Assembly (NCBI GenBank): GCA_030151365.1
Contig: JASLDW010000054.1
Location: 1-42,878 of the forward strand
Length of the DNA: 42,878 nucleotides
Source: Lysobacter sp.
GTDB lineage: Bacteria; Pseudomonadota; Gammaproteobacteria; Xanthomonadales; Xanthomonadaceae
Reading direction: 5' to 3'
Below the pieces are notes generated by a model. The model saw nothing but the letters and a program-made list of their open reading frames with translations. It did not search any database and was not told where the DNA came from. Numbering within the stretch: position 1 is the first letter of the stretch; each line of letters opens with the position of its first letter. A program made the position numbers and the translations under genes. Below, piece after piece: positions 1-7,207 of this stretch.

Positions 1-1
1 C

Positions 2-319
2 GCCAAGCTCGCCAACGTCCGCAACGAACTGACGGCGGCCGAAAGCACCTGGGCGGCGCATCCGGCCTCGTCGCACGACATCGCGGACCTGCGCGCGCAA
101 TTGAAGGCGGTGAACGAGCGCCTGTGGGTGATCGAGGACGACATCCGCCTGAAGGAGAAGGCCCAGGCCTTCGACGCCGAGTTCATCAAGCTGGCGCGCA
201 GTGTCTATTTCGAGAACGACGTGCGGGCGAAGATCAAGAAGGACATCAACCTGGCGTTGGGTTCGACCTACGTCGAGGAAAAGTCGTACCAGGACTACGG
301 CAGCGGCTCGGGCGCCTGA
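2..319 (+). CDS. DUF6165 family protein, C-terminal part (start lies before the window)
   Basis: The frame is open from base 2 to the stop at 317-319, so only the C-terminal ~105 residues are present. The pattern AKLANVRNEL, then LKAVNERLWVIEDDIR, FIKLARSVYF, a run of Lys/Arg-rich residues and a terminal VEEKSY is what I recall for the DUF6165 family, small all-helical proteins of about 125-140 residues that often sit in sugar-transferase or LPS gene clusters. The biochemical role of the family is not known to me. The gene converges on a GT9 glycosyltransferase only 15 bases away, and a Kdo kinase follows, so a link to surface polysaccharide synthesis is inferred from context. The family call is from memory of its conserved words; nothing catalytic is visible. 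Confidence 0.75.
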   Translation, partial: AKLANVRNELTAAESTWAAHPASSHDIADLRAQLKAVNERLWVIEDDIRLKEKAQAFDAEFIKLARSVYFENDVRAKIKKDINLALGSTYVEEKSYQDYGSGSGA

Positions 320-334
320 TCTGCTCGAAGGCGC

Positions 335-1399
335 TCAGCCGAAATCGGCGCGATACCGTTCCAACGCCGTGATCGCATCATCGACAGTGACCAGGTCCAT
401 CACGCCGTCGTGCTCGATCTTGGTTCCCCACTTCAGTTCCAAGGCAGGTTTGCCGAGGTATTTGCGCGCGGCATCATCGTAGCGGTCGACACAGTAGCGG
501 CGATCGGAATAGGGACCGCTGCGCGCGGGATTGCTGGCGGCGTGCAGGCCCAGCACCTTGGTCCCCATCGCGTTGGCGATGTGCATCGGGCCGGAGTCCG
601 GCGTCACCAGCAGGTCGGCGCGGGCGAGCAACGCCGGCAGTTGCTTCAGCGTGTCCTTGCCGATCAGGTCGAGCACCTGGTCGCGCGCACCCATCGCGGC
701 GAGGATGGCATCTCCGGTGGAGCGTTCAAGAGCACTGCGTCCTCCGCACAGCACGATGCGCCAGCCCTGCGCGACGGCATGGTCGGCGAGGGCGGCGTGG
801 CGATCGGCGTGCCAGTTGCGAAGAACGTGGCTGGAGCATGGCGAGATCATCAGCACGCGACGGCCGTCGTCGTTCCATTGCGCGCGCGCCCATTCGAACG
901 CCGATTCCGGCACGGGCAGGTCCCAAACGACTTCGGTCTGGCGCAGTCCCAGCGGTTCGCAGAAGCTGCCGATGGCGTCGAGGACGTGGATGCCGGGGCG
1001 ATCCTCGATGCGGGTGTTGATGAAGAGTCCGTGCAGGTCCTTCGAGCGCGAGCGGTCGTAGCCGACGCGCAGGCGCGCGGTAACGAAGGCCGACAGCAGG
1101 TTGGCGCGCGCGGCGACCTGCATCTGCAGCAGCGCGTCGAAGCCTTGCGGCCGTGATGCACGTAGCGATCGCCCGAGTGCACGCATGCCGGAAAAGCCGC
1201 TGGACTTGTCGTATTCGACGAACTCGACGCCCTCGAGCCCGGCCAGTAGTTTGTGTTCGCCCTTGCCGATGATCCAGCCCAGCGCGACGTCGGGCCATGC
1301 CTTGCGCAAGGTACGCACGAGCGGCACCACGTGGGTGACGTCGCCCAGCGCGGACAACCGCAGCAGGCAGATGTGGCGGGGTGGCGATGACGGACGCAC
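335..1399 (-). CDS. Glycosyltransferase family 9 (heptosyltransferase-like) protein
   Basis: A 354-residue protein starting at GTG 1399. The N-terminal word ICLLRLSALGDV near residues 10-21 is the classic opening of GT9 heptosyltransferases (WaaC/WaaF/WaaQ and relatives), GT-B fold enzymes that move ADP-heptose or a related sugar onto lipid A-core at the cytoplasmic face of the inner membrane. The C-terminal half carries the donor-site words CGGRSALE and TPDSGPMHIANAMGTKVLGLH, typical of the family, and the length fits. It is divergent from the Kdo kinase gene kdkA with only 20 bases between starts, which supports a job in LPS core building. Which sugar or acceptor it uses cannot be read from the sequence; I do not assign waaC, waaF or waaQ. 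Confidence 0.88.
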   Translation of the reverse strand: MRPSSPPRHICLLRLSALGDVTHVVPLVRTLRKAWPDVALGWIIGKGEHKLLAGLEGVEFVEYDKSSGFSGMRALGRSLRASRPQGFDALLQMQVAARANLLSAFVTARLRVGYDRSRSKDLHGLFINTRIEDRPGIHVLDAIGSFCEPLGLRQTEVVWDLPVPESAFEWARAQWNDDGRRVLMISPCSSHVLRNWHADRHAALADHAVAQGWRIVLCGGRSALERSTGDAILAAMGARDQVLDLIGKDTLKQLPALLARADLLVTPDSGPMHIANAMGTKVLGLHAASNPARSGPYSDRRYCVDRYDDAARKYLGKPALELKWGTKIEHDGVMDLVTVDDAITALERYRADFG

Positions 1400-1404
1400 G
1401 GCGT

Positions 1405-1413
1405 TGCTAGACT
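1405..1413 (+). promoter_or_regulatory. Extended -10 promoter element of kdkA
   Basis: TG at 1405-1406, one base, then TAGACT at 1408-1413 form an extended -10 element (TGn plus a hexamer matching TATAAT at 4 of 6). Exactly six bases separate it from the ATG at 1420, so transcription would be expected to begin on or next to the start codon. No clear -35 hexamer is visible. Prediction from pattern only. Confidence 0.4.
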
Positions 1414-1419
1414 CGACGG

Positions 1420-2154
1420 ATGACGATGGCGCATCAAGCTACCACGGCAGCAGGCGAGGCCCCGGCAATGCTGGGCGCGCACGGCGTGGCCGCGCCCGAT
1501 CGTGGCTGGTTCGATCCCGCCAACCCGGCACTGACGGCGCAACCCGTGCAGTCCGGCGGGCGCGGCAGCGCATGGTTCGTGCACGGGCCCTTCGGCGAGG
1601 GCGTGTTGCGGCATTACCGTCGCGGCGGCGCGATCGCGAGACTCAGCCGGGATCGCTATCTGTGGGGCGGCGAGGCGCGCGTGCGCAGCGTCGCCGAGCT
1701 GCGGCTGCTGGAGACGCTGCAGGCGCGCGGATTGCCGGTGCCGGCGCCGATCGCGGCTGCATGGTGGCGCGATGCCGCGACCTATCGCGCGGCGATCATC
1801 GTGGCCAGGATCCCCGGCACGCACACCCTTGCCTCGGAACTTTCCTCCGGCGTGGACAACGAAGGTGGCTGGAACGCCGCGGGCGGGATGATCGCGCGCT
1901 TCCACGATGCCGGGCTGGAACACGGCGACCTCAACGCCCACAACATCCTGTTCGACGCCAACGGAAAGCCCTGGTTGATCGATTTCGACAAGAGCCACCT
2001 GCACCCGACGGCGGATCGTCGTCGCGCCGAAGCCAACATGGAGCGGCTTGAGCGTTCGATCCGCAAGGTCGGGGCAGGGCAGTCGCCGGATGACCTGCAA
2101 CGCGTGGTCGATGCGGTGCGTGCCGGCTATCGTTCGGTGGAGAAGGCGGCATGA
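1420..2154 (+). CDS. kdkA: 3-deoxy-D-manno-octulosonic acid (Kdo) kinase
   Basis: A 244-residue protein of the KdkA/WaaP kinase family, which uses ATP to phosphorylate the Kdo sugar of lipid A-core at the inner face of the membrane. Visible signs are GGRGSAWFV near residue 50 (nucleotide-binding loop), the eukaryotic-kinase-like catalytic word LEHGDLNAHNIL (residues ~167-178, catalytic Asp) and LIDFDKS (metal-binding Asp). Length matches known KdkA proteins of about 240 residues. Organisms with KdkA usually have a single phosphorylated Kdo, so the LPS inner core here is probably of that type. The stop overlaps the next gene in an ATGA junction. ATG 1420 is preferred because an extended -10 ends six bases before it; ATG 1426 is an alternative. 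Confidence 0.88.
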   Translation: MTMAHQATTAAGEAPAMLGAHGVAAPDRGWFDPANPALTAQPVQSGGRGSAWFVHGPFGEGVLRHYRRGGAIARLSRDRYLWGGEARVRSVAELRLLETLQARGLPVPAPIAAAWWRDAATYRAAIIVARIPGTHTLASELSSGVDNEGGWNAAGGMIARFHDAGLEHGDLNAHNILFDANGKPWLIDFDKSHLHPTADRRRAEANMERLERSIRKVGAGQSPDDLQRVVDAVRAGYRSVEKAA

Positions 2155-2894
2155 ATTGGTCGTTGCGGTTCCACGGCGTCGGCAATGCATCGGCTGCGGG
2201 CCGCCTGGGTTCGGCGATGGCGACGATCGAGCGCGATGGCCGGCCATGGCTGACCATCGACTGCGGCGCCGAGGGGCTCGATCACTATCTCGACACTTAC
2301 GGCGAGTACCCGCGGGCGCTCTACATCACGCATACGCATCTCGACCATGTCGGCGGGCTGGAGCGGTTGTTCGTCGGTGCGTGGTTCGATGAAGCGCTGC
2401 GCGGCAAGGTACGGGTGTATTGCCCGGCGAGCGTGGTGCCGTTGCTGCACCAGCGCGTCGGCGACTATCCCAACGTGCTCGCCGAAGGCGGCGTCAATTT
2501 CTGGGATGCGTTCCAGCTGGTTGTGGCCGGAGATCGCTTCTGGCACGACGACATCCACCTGGAAACCTTCGAGGTGCGCCACCACTGGCCGAAGAGCGCC
2601 TACGGATTGCGCTTGCCCGGCAGTCTGGCGTGGACCGGCGACACCCGGCCGATCCCGGAAGTGTTGCGGTCGGTCGCTTCCGGCGGCGAAATGATCGCCC
2701 ACGACTGCGGGCTCGTCGGCAATCCATCGCATACCGGCTTCGACGATTTCCTGCGCGAATACGACGCGGCCACGCGCGCGCGCTGCATCCTTTACCACTA
2801 CGGTTCGCCGCAGGAGGCGCAGGCCATGCGCGCGCAGGGCGCCCGCGTCGCCGATCCGGGGGAAGTGGTCGAATTGCCGTCGCCACGGGCCTGA
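2151..2894 (+). CDS. Metallo-beta-lactamase-fold hydrolase
   Basis: A 247-residue protein whose start overlaps the kdkA stop (ATGA), so it is probably translationally coupled to it. Residues ~62-71 read THTHLDHVGG, the HxHxDH zinc-binding motif of the metallo-beta-lactamase superfamily; further ligands are likely in WTGDTRP and the late HYGS. The overall pattern is that of the RNase Z/phosphodiesterase-like branch, where a di-zinc centre cleaves phosphodiester or related bonds. There is no signal peptide, so it should be cytoplasmic. The substrate is unknown; a role in LPS or nucleotide metabolism would be pure inference from its partner kdkA. The stop codon touches the 3' end of the convergent SRP RNA gene. 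Confidence 0.8.
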   Translation: MNWSLRFHGVGNASAAGRLGSAMATIERDGRPWLTIDCGAEGLDHYLDTYGEYPRALYITHTHLDHVGGLERLFVGAWFDEALRGKVRVYCPASVVPLLHQRVGDYPNVLAEGGVNFWDAFQLVVAGDRFWHDDIHLETFEVRHHWPKSAYGLRLPGSLAWTGDTRPIPEVLRSVASGGEMIAHDCGLVGNPSHTGFDDFLREYDAATRARCILYHYGSPQEAQAMRAQGARVADPGEVVELPSPRA

Positions 2895-2897
2895 AAA

Positions 2898-3008
2898 GGT
2901 GGCGGCCCCGCCAACGATCCTCGGCGCACGCGTCATCCGATACCGTTGCTGCCTTCCGGCCCTGGCGGGGTTTTCGGACTAGCGTCGCGAGGGGCCGACG
3001 GGGCCACC
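2898..3008 (-). ncRNA. ffs: 4.5S RNA, signal recognition particle RNA (small bacterial type)
   Basis: Read on the minus strand, a ~111-base stretch begins GGTGGCCCC (3008-3000) and ends GGGGCCGCCACC (2909-2898), which pair to close a long hairpin. The apical part holds CAGGGCCGGAAGGCAGCA (around 2962-2945), the universally conserved SRP domain IV with its GGAA tetraloop and the symmetric and asymmetric internal loops that bind Ffh. The 3' end runs straight into TTTT (2897-2894), a short U-tract after the G/C-rich stem that can act as its terminator. The RNA joins Ffh to target membrane-protein ribosomes to FtsY. Ends were set from the outermost pairing and could be off by a few bases. Confidence 0.9.
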
Positions 3009-3061
3009 ATGGAGGCTTGCGCCATGCGGAGTGCGATCCGCGGCGCGCAGTCTAACAGGTC

Positions 3062-4186
3062 TCAGGTCCAGCCGAATCCCTCGGCGATGCGGAACATCCC
3101 CCACGACATCGCGCCGGCCGCGGGAATCGTGAGGATCCACGCCCAGACGATGCGCTCGATCACGGTCAATCGCAGTGCGCGCGGATTCTTGCCGAAACCG
3201 ACGCCCATGATCGCGGTCGAGATGCTGTGCGTGGTCGACACCGGCATGCCGAAGTGCGCGGCGGTGATGAGGATGGTCGCGGAGGCGGTTTCCGCGGCGA
3301 AGCCGTCGATCGGCTGCAGCTTCACCATCTTGTGGCCGAGCGTCTTGATGATGCGCCAGCCGCCGGTCGCGGTGCCGACCGCCATCACCAATGCGCAGGT
3401 CGCGATGATCCAGGTGTCGATGTGCGAGTTGTCGCTGCTGGACGGATGCAGGAATGCCAGCCACTCCGGCAGCCCATCGAGGGTGCCGGCCGCCTGCGCA
3501 CCGAACAGCGCCAGTGCAATGATGCCCATGGTCTTCTGGGCGTCGTTGCTGCCGTGGGCGAAGCCCATGTAGGCGGCGGACGCGACCTGCGCCTTGCCGA
3601 AGAAGGCATTGACCCAGCGCGGCCGGGCAATGCGCGCGAACGGGCCGCCGGCGCGATGCAGCGCGGCGATGATCGCGTACAGCAAAGCAAGGATCAGCAC
3701 GCCGAGCAGGAAACCGGCGATCGGCGACGACACCATCGGCACCAGAACCTTCCACAGGATGCCCTTGTTGGTGGTCCAGCCGCCATCGCCGTGGCGAGAC
3801 CACAGCAGGGCGTGCCAGTTGCCGTGCGAAGACGCCAGCACCGCGCCGCACAGGCCGCCGATCAGCGTGTGCGACGACGACGACGGCAGGCCCAGCCACC
3901 AGGTGATGAGGTTCCAGCTGATGCCGCCGAGCAGGGCGCACAGGATGACCTGCGAGGTCACCTGCGCGACTTCGGTGTCGATCAGCCCGGAGGAGATGGT
4001 CTTGGCGACGGCGGTGCCGAAGAAGGCGCCGACGAGGTTCATCGCGGCGGCCAGCATCACCGCCTTGCCGGGCGTCAGCACCTTGGTCGCGACGACCGTG
4101 GCGATCGAATTGGCGGTGTCGTGGAAGCCGTTGATGAACTCGAACACCAGCGCGGCGATGATCACCAGCAGGAGAAGGACCAGCAT
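3062..4186 (-). CDS. Inorganic phosphate transporter, PiT family
   Basis: A 374-residue integral membrane protein with about 10 hydrophobic segments. It carries the duplicated PiT signatures: FINGFHDTANSIATVVATKVL-like near residues 18-35, PSSSSHTLIGG near 100-110, GFAHGSNDAQKTMGI in the second repeat and STTHSISTAIMGVGF near 320. PiT proteins import phosphate (as metal phosphate) with protons or sodium across the inner membrane with low affinity. It lies 10 bases downstream of a DUF47 gene on the same strand, the standard PiT/DUF47 pair. Start at ATG 4186. The SRP RNA follows 53 bases downstream on the same strand. Pit or PitA naming would need phylogeny. Confidence 0.92.
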   Translation of the reverse strand: MLVLLLLVIIAALVFEFINGFHDTANSIATVVATKVLTPGKAVMLAAAMNLVGAFFGTAVAKTISSGLIDTEVAQVTSQVILCALLGGISWNLITWWLGLPSSSSHTLIGGLCGAVLASSHGNWHALLWSRHGDGGWTTNKGILWKVLVPMVSSPIAGFLLGVLILALLYAIIAALHRAGGPFARIARPRWVNAFFGKAQVASAAYMGFAHGSNDAQKTMGIIALALFGAQAAGTLDGLPEWLAFLHPSSSDNSHIDTWIIATCALVMAVGTATGGWRIIKTLGHKMVKLQPIDGFAAETASATILITAAHFGMPVSTTHSISTAIMGVGFGKNPRALRLTVIERIVWAWILTIPAAGAMSWGMFRIAEGFGWT

Positions 4187-4196
4187 CGCGGTCGCC

Positions 4197-4823
4197 TCAG
4201 GAGTTCTTCAGGACGATCTGGTAGGCGACCACGCCGGCCTCGCGGCAGCGGTCGATCGCCTTTTCGAGGATCTCGAAGAACTCCTTGAGCAGGAACATTT
4301 CGCCGGCGTCGAGGCGGCCGGAGTAGATGTCGCGATGCAGTTCGAGGATCAGGCGGTCAGCCTCGGCCTCGAGCACGCGCAGGCGCTCGTTGAGCTTGCT
4401 CATCTCGTCGAGGTTCATGTGGTGCAGGCCGCGCACCATCTGCACGACCACGCCGGCGGCCTGTTCCAGCATCGCCGCGCGCGGCGCGAAATCGATGCCG
4501 ACCAGTCGGTGGTGGGCGAGGGCGTAGCGGTCGGCGAAGCGCTCGACCTGCTTGGGGATCTTGTACAGCGCCGAGCTGAGTGCCTCGATGTCCTCGCGCT
4601 CGATGGGCGTGATGAAACTGTCCACCAGGGCATGGTTGATCTTGTCCGAGGCGGTGCGCATGCGCTGGCGCGCCAGTTTGAACGCATCAAGCGCCGGGTT
4701 CTGGATCGGGTCCTTCAGCAACTGGTACAGCGCCTTGGTGCTCTCGTGGGCGGCATCGGCCGCCTCGTCCAGCAAATCGAAGAACTGCTTGCCGGAGCCG
4801 AAGATCGTCTGCAGTGAAAACAT
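4197..4823 (-). CDS. DUF47 family protein (PhoU-like, TIGR00153), partner of the PiT transporter
   Basis: A 208-residue, mostly alpha-helical protein. The frame is open further upstream, but the family begins MFSLQTIFGSGKQFF, so ATG 4823 is chosen; the 37 extra codons before it overlap a terminator. Conserved helical segments include FFDLLDEAADAAHE near the N-terminus, a central block around SFITPIEREDIEAL (the HDIDTxxxPxDREDI-like region of the family) and a C-terminal region rich in Glu and Arg (LRVLEAEADRLILELHRDIY). DUF47 proteins resemble PhoU and are nearly always encoded just before a PiT phosphate transporter, where they are thought to modulate it. The two genes here are 10 bases apart on the minus strand and almost surely form one operon. 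Confidence 0.9.
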   Translation of the reverse strand: MFSLQTIFGSGKQFFDLLDEAADAAHESTKALYQLLKDPIQNPALDAFKLARQRMRTASDKINHALVDSFITPIEREDIEALSSALYKIPKQVERFADRYALAHHRLVGIDFAPRAAMLEQAAGVVVQMVRGLHHMNLDEMSKLNERLRVLEAEADRLILELHRDIYSGRLDAGEMFLLKEFFEILEKAIDRCREAGVVAYQIVLKNS

Positions 4824-4897
4824 GGGGGCGTGCGCCTCGCTGGCTGTCAATGGCGATTTTGCAACATCGGCCGTCGACGTGCGCGGACCGGATACGC

Positions 4898-4919
4898 AAA
4901 AACCCCCTCGCGGGGGTCT
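4898..4919 (-). terminator. Rho-independent terminator of tRNA-Ser
   Basis: On the minus strand a stem of five C and five G (4916-4903, loop GCGA-like) is followed by TTTTT (4902-4898). It lies 26 bases past the 3' end of the tRNA-Ser gene and ahead of the DUF47 start, so it separates the two. Confidence 0.8.
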
Positions 4920-4944
4920 TGGCGCAGGTTGCAACCTGTGAATC

Positions 4945-5037
4945 TGGCGGAGAGAGGGGGATTCGAACCCCCGAAGCGCGGTTTAGACGCTTACACACTT
5001 TCCAGGCGTGCTCCTTCAACCACTCGGACACCTCTCC
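4945..5037 (-). tRNA. tRNA-Ser, anticodon GGA
   Basis: The minus strand gives a 93-base class II tRNA beginning GGAGAGGTGTCCGAG and ending in an encoded CCA (4947-4945). The acceptor GGAGAGG pairs with TCTCTCC (last pair G-U), discriminator is G as in serine tRNAs, the anticodon loop CTGGAAA contains GGA (plus-strand tcc at 5001-5003), there is a long variable arm (about TAAGCGTCTAAACCGCGCTT) and a T-arm GGGGGTTCGAATCCCCC. It reads UCC and UCU codons. A near-consensus promoter lies 35 bases upstream and a terminator 26 bases downstream, so it is an independent unit. Confidence 0.97.
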
Positions 5038-5071
5038 GGACGCCCGGCATCGAAGCCCGGGCGAGCCGGCC

Positions 5072-5100
5072 ATTCTACCCGCAGCGCGCGGGCGTGGCAA
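5072..5100 (-). promoter_or_regulatory. Sigma-70 promoter of tRNA-Ser
   Basis: On the minus strand TTGCCA (5100-5095) and TAGAAT (5077-5072) are separated by 17 bases; each matches the consensus at 5 of 6. Predicted start is near 5065, about 28 bases before the mature tRNA end. The -35 box overlaps the proposed dnaX -10 element on the other strand. Confidence 0.7.
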
Positions 5101-5103
5101 AAT
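5095..5103 (+). promoter_or_regulatory. Extended -10 promoter element of dnaX
   Basis: TG at 5095-5096, one base, then CAAAAT at 5098-5103 (4 of 6 to TATAAT) stand exactly six bases before the dnaX ATG at 5110, the same spacing seen at kdkA. No good -35 is visible. A start on or beside the ATG is predicted. Confidence 0.4.
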
Positions 5104-5109
5104 CACCCC

Positions 5110-6861
5110 ATGAGCTATCTCGTTCTCGCGCGCAAATGGCGGCCCAGGCGGTTTTCCGAGCTGGTGGGCCAGGAACACGTAGTTCGCGCGTTGACCAACG
5201 CCCTCGCTACCGGGCGCGTCCACCACGCCTTCCTGTTCACCGGGACCCGCGGCGTCGGCAAGACCACCATCGCGCGCATCTTCGCCAAGTCCCTGAACTG
5301 CGAACAGGGCACGTCGGCCGAGCCCTGCGGCGAATGTGCGACCTGCCGCGACATCGATGCCGGGCGCTACATCGACCTGCTGGAAATCGACGCCGCCTCG
5401 AACACCGGCGTCGATGACGTCCGCGAGCTGATCGACAACGCGCAATACATGCCCTCGCGCGGCCGGGTGAAGGTCTACCTGATCGACGAAGTGCACATGC
5501 TCTCGAAATCGGCCTTCAACGCGCTCCTGAAGACGCTTGAGGAGCCGCCGGGCCACGTGAAATTCCTGCTCGCCACCACCGATCCGCAGAAGTTGCCGGT
5601 CACGGTGTTGTCGCGCTGCCTGCAGTTCAACCTCAAGCGCCTCGACCTGCAGCAGATCGACGGCCAGATGCGCCGCATCCTCGATGCCGAGGGCATCGCG
5701 TTCGAGGACGGCGCGATCCGCCAGTTGAGCAAGGCCGCCGACGGCAGCCTGCGCGATGGCCTGTCGCTGCTCGACCAGGCGATCGCCTACACCGGCAGCC
5801 AGCTGGGCGATGCCGCGGTCGCGACCATGCTCGGCAGTGTCGACCGCGCCCGCATCGGCGCCTTGCTGGATGCCCTGGCCGCGAACGACGGCGAGCGGGC
5901 GATGGCGGAAACCGCCGCGCTGGCCGAGTTCTCGCCGGACTGGTCGCATGTGCTGGATGCTCTGGCCGATGCCCTGCATCGCGTTCAGGTGCGCCAGCTG
6001 GTGCCGAACGCCGAGGTGGCTGCCGACGGCGTCGACATCGATGCGTTGGTGAAGGCGACGCGGCCGGAACTGGTGCAGCTGTGGTACCAGATGGCGCTGA
6101 ACGGTCGCCGTGATCTCGCCTATGCGCCGAGTCCGCGTGCCGGTTTCGAGATGACCTTGTTGCGCATGCTGGCGTTCCGGCCCGGCCAGGCCGCGCAGGC
6201 ATCGGCGTCGATGGCGAGTCCGTCGAACGCGGCGACGCCAGCTGCAGCTTCGCCCCATGCATCGCCGCGCGGTGGATCGCCTTCCGGTGCGGAGGCGGCA
6301 CGCGCCGCCTTGCGCGAATCGATGGCGAGCCCGCCGTCGCCACCGCCGCAGCGTGTGCCGACGCCGGCGCCGGTGCGGGAGGCGGCACCTCCACCGCCGC
6401 AACGCACGGCCAGCATCGAACCCGCGCCGCCCGCGAATGCGGCGATGACCTCGATGCAGGCGGCAATGCAGCCGCAGGACTGGCCGGATTTCGTGGCATC
6501 GGCACCCTTGCGCGGCGCCATTCGCGAGATGGCGGCGCATGCGGTGTTGCTGCGCCACCAGGGCGAGCAGATCGTACTCGGATTGGCGCCGGAGCAGGAT
6601 CATTTCAATCGTCCGCAGATGCTGAACCAGCTGGCCGACCAGCTCGCGGACAAACTCGGTTACACGCCGCGCCTGCAGGTCGAGATCGTGCAGGGTGGTG
6701 CGCTGGCCGACTCGCTGCACCAGCGCAACTCGCGCGAACGCGATGCGCGCCAGCAGGCCGCGGAAGACGCCTTCATGGGCGATCCCGAGATCCAGAAACT
6801 GGTGGCGCGCGGCGCCCGCGTGGTGCCCGATTCCATTCGACCCTTTGACGACCAGGAGTGA
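5110..6861 (+). CDS. dnaX: DNA polymerase III subunits gamma/tau (clamp loader)
   Basis: A 583-residue protein starting MSYLVLARKWRP at ATG 5110; the frame is open upstream but only this start fits the family. It has the Walker A loop GTRGVGKTT near residue 45-53, the zinc-binding cysteines CGECATC near 77-83, DEVHM (Walker B) and the sensor/SRC motif VTVLSRC. The AAA+ motor and clamp-loader collar are followed by a long Ala/Pro/Ser-rich linker (about residues 365-450) and a C-terminal tau domain that contacts the polymerase and DnaB. It heads the conserved dnaX-ybaB-recR group. I see no A-AAA-AAG-type slippery site, so production of a shorter gamma by frameshifting, as in E. coli, is not supported. 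Confidence 0.96.
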   Translation: MSYLVLARKWRPRRFSELVGQEHVVRALTNALATGRVHHAFLFTGTRGVGKTTIARIFAKSLNCEQGTSAEPCGECATCRDIDAGRYIDLLEIDAASNTGVDDVRELIDNAQYMPSRGRVKVYLIDEVHMLSKSAFNALLKTLEEPPGHVKFLLATTDPQKLPVTVLSRCLQFNLKRLDLQQIDGQMRRILDAEGIAFEDGAIRQLSKAADGSLRDGLSLLDQAIAYTGSQLGDAAVATMLGSVDRARIGALLDALAANDGERAMAETAALAEFSPDWSHVLDALADALHRVQVRQLVPNAEVAADGVDIDALVKATRPELVQLWYQMALNGRRDLAYAPSPRAGFEMTLLRMLAFRPGQAAQASASMASPSNAATPAAASPHASPRGGSPSGAEAARAALRESMASPPSPPPQRVPTPAPVREAAPPPPQRTASIEPAPPANAAMTSMQAAMQPQDWPDFVASAPLRGAIREMAAHAVLLRHQGEQIVLGLAPEQDHFNRPQMLNQLADQLADKLGYTPRLQVEIVQGGALADSLHQRNSRERDARQQAAEDAFMGDPEIQKLVARGARVVPDSIRPFDDQE

Positions 6862-6864
6862 ACC

Positions 6865-7191
6865 ATGCGCGGCAATCTTGCCCAATTGATGCAACAGGCC
6901 CAGAAGATGCAGGAGGGCATGCAGCGCGCGCAGGATGAACTGGCCACGATCGAGGTGGTCGGCAATGCCGGCGGCGGCATGGTCAGCGTGACGATGACCG
7001 GCAAGATGGAGTGCCGCAAGGTGCGCATCGATGCATCGGCGCTGGCCGATCACGAGATGGCGGAAGACCTGATCGCGGCCGCGATCAACGATGCGGTGAA
7101 CAAGGCCAACGTAATCGCCCGCGAGAAGATGAGTGCCGCGGCGACCGGCCTGCCGCTGCCGCCGGGCATGAGCCTGCCGGGCTTCGGTTGA
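6865..7191 (+). CDS. ybaB: YbaB/EbfC family nucleoid-associated protein
   Basis: A 108-residue protein starting three bases after the dnaX stop. It opens MRGNLAQLMQQAQKMQEGMQ, the amphipathic helix of the family, followed by a beta-sheet core with GMVSVTMTGKMECRKVRID and a C-terminal helix ending in a Gly/Pro/Met-rich tail (GLPLPPGMSLPGFG). Members form dimers shaped like a pair of tweezers and bind DNA with little sequence preference. The position between dnaX and recR is conserved in many bacteria. Length is standard. Confidence 0.95.
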   Translation: MRGNLAQLMQQAQKMQEGMQRAQDELATIEVVGNAGGGMVSVTMTGKMECRKVRIDASALADHEMAEDLIAAAINDAVNKANVIAREKMSAAATGLPLPPGMSLPGFG

Positions 7192-7207
7192 TACGGTCGC
7201 TTGATCC

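Noticed and set aside
6100..6500. Possible dnaX frameshift site for a shorter gamma subunit
   Set aside because: No A-AAA-AAG-type heptamer or similar slippery run is present; the linker is simply Ala/Pro-rich.
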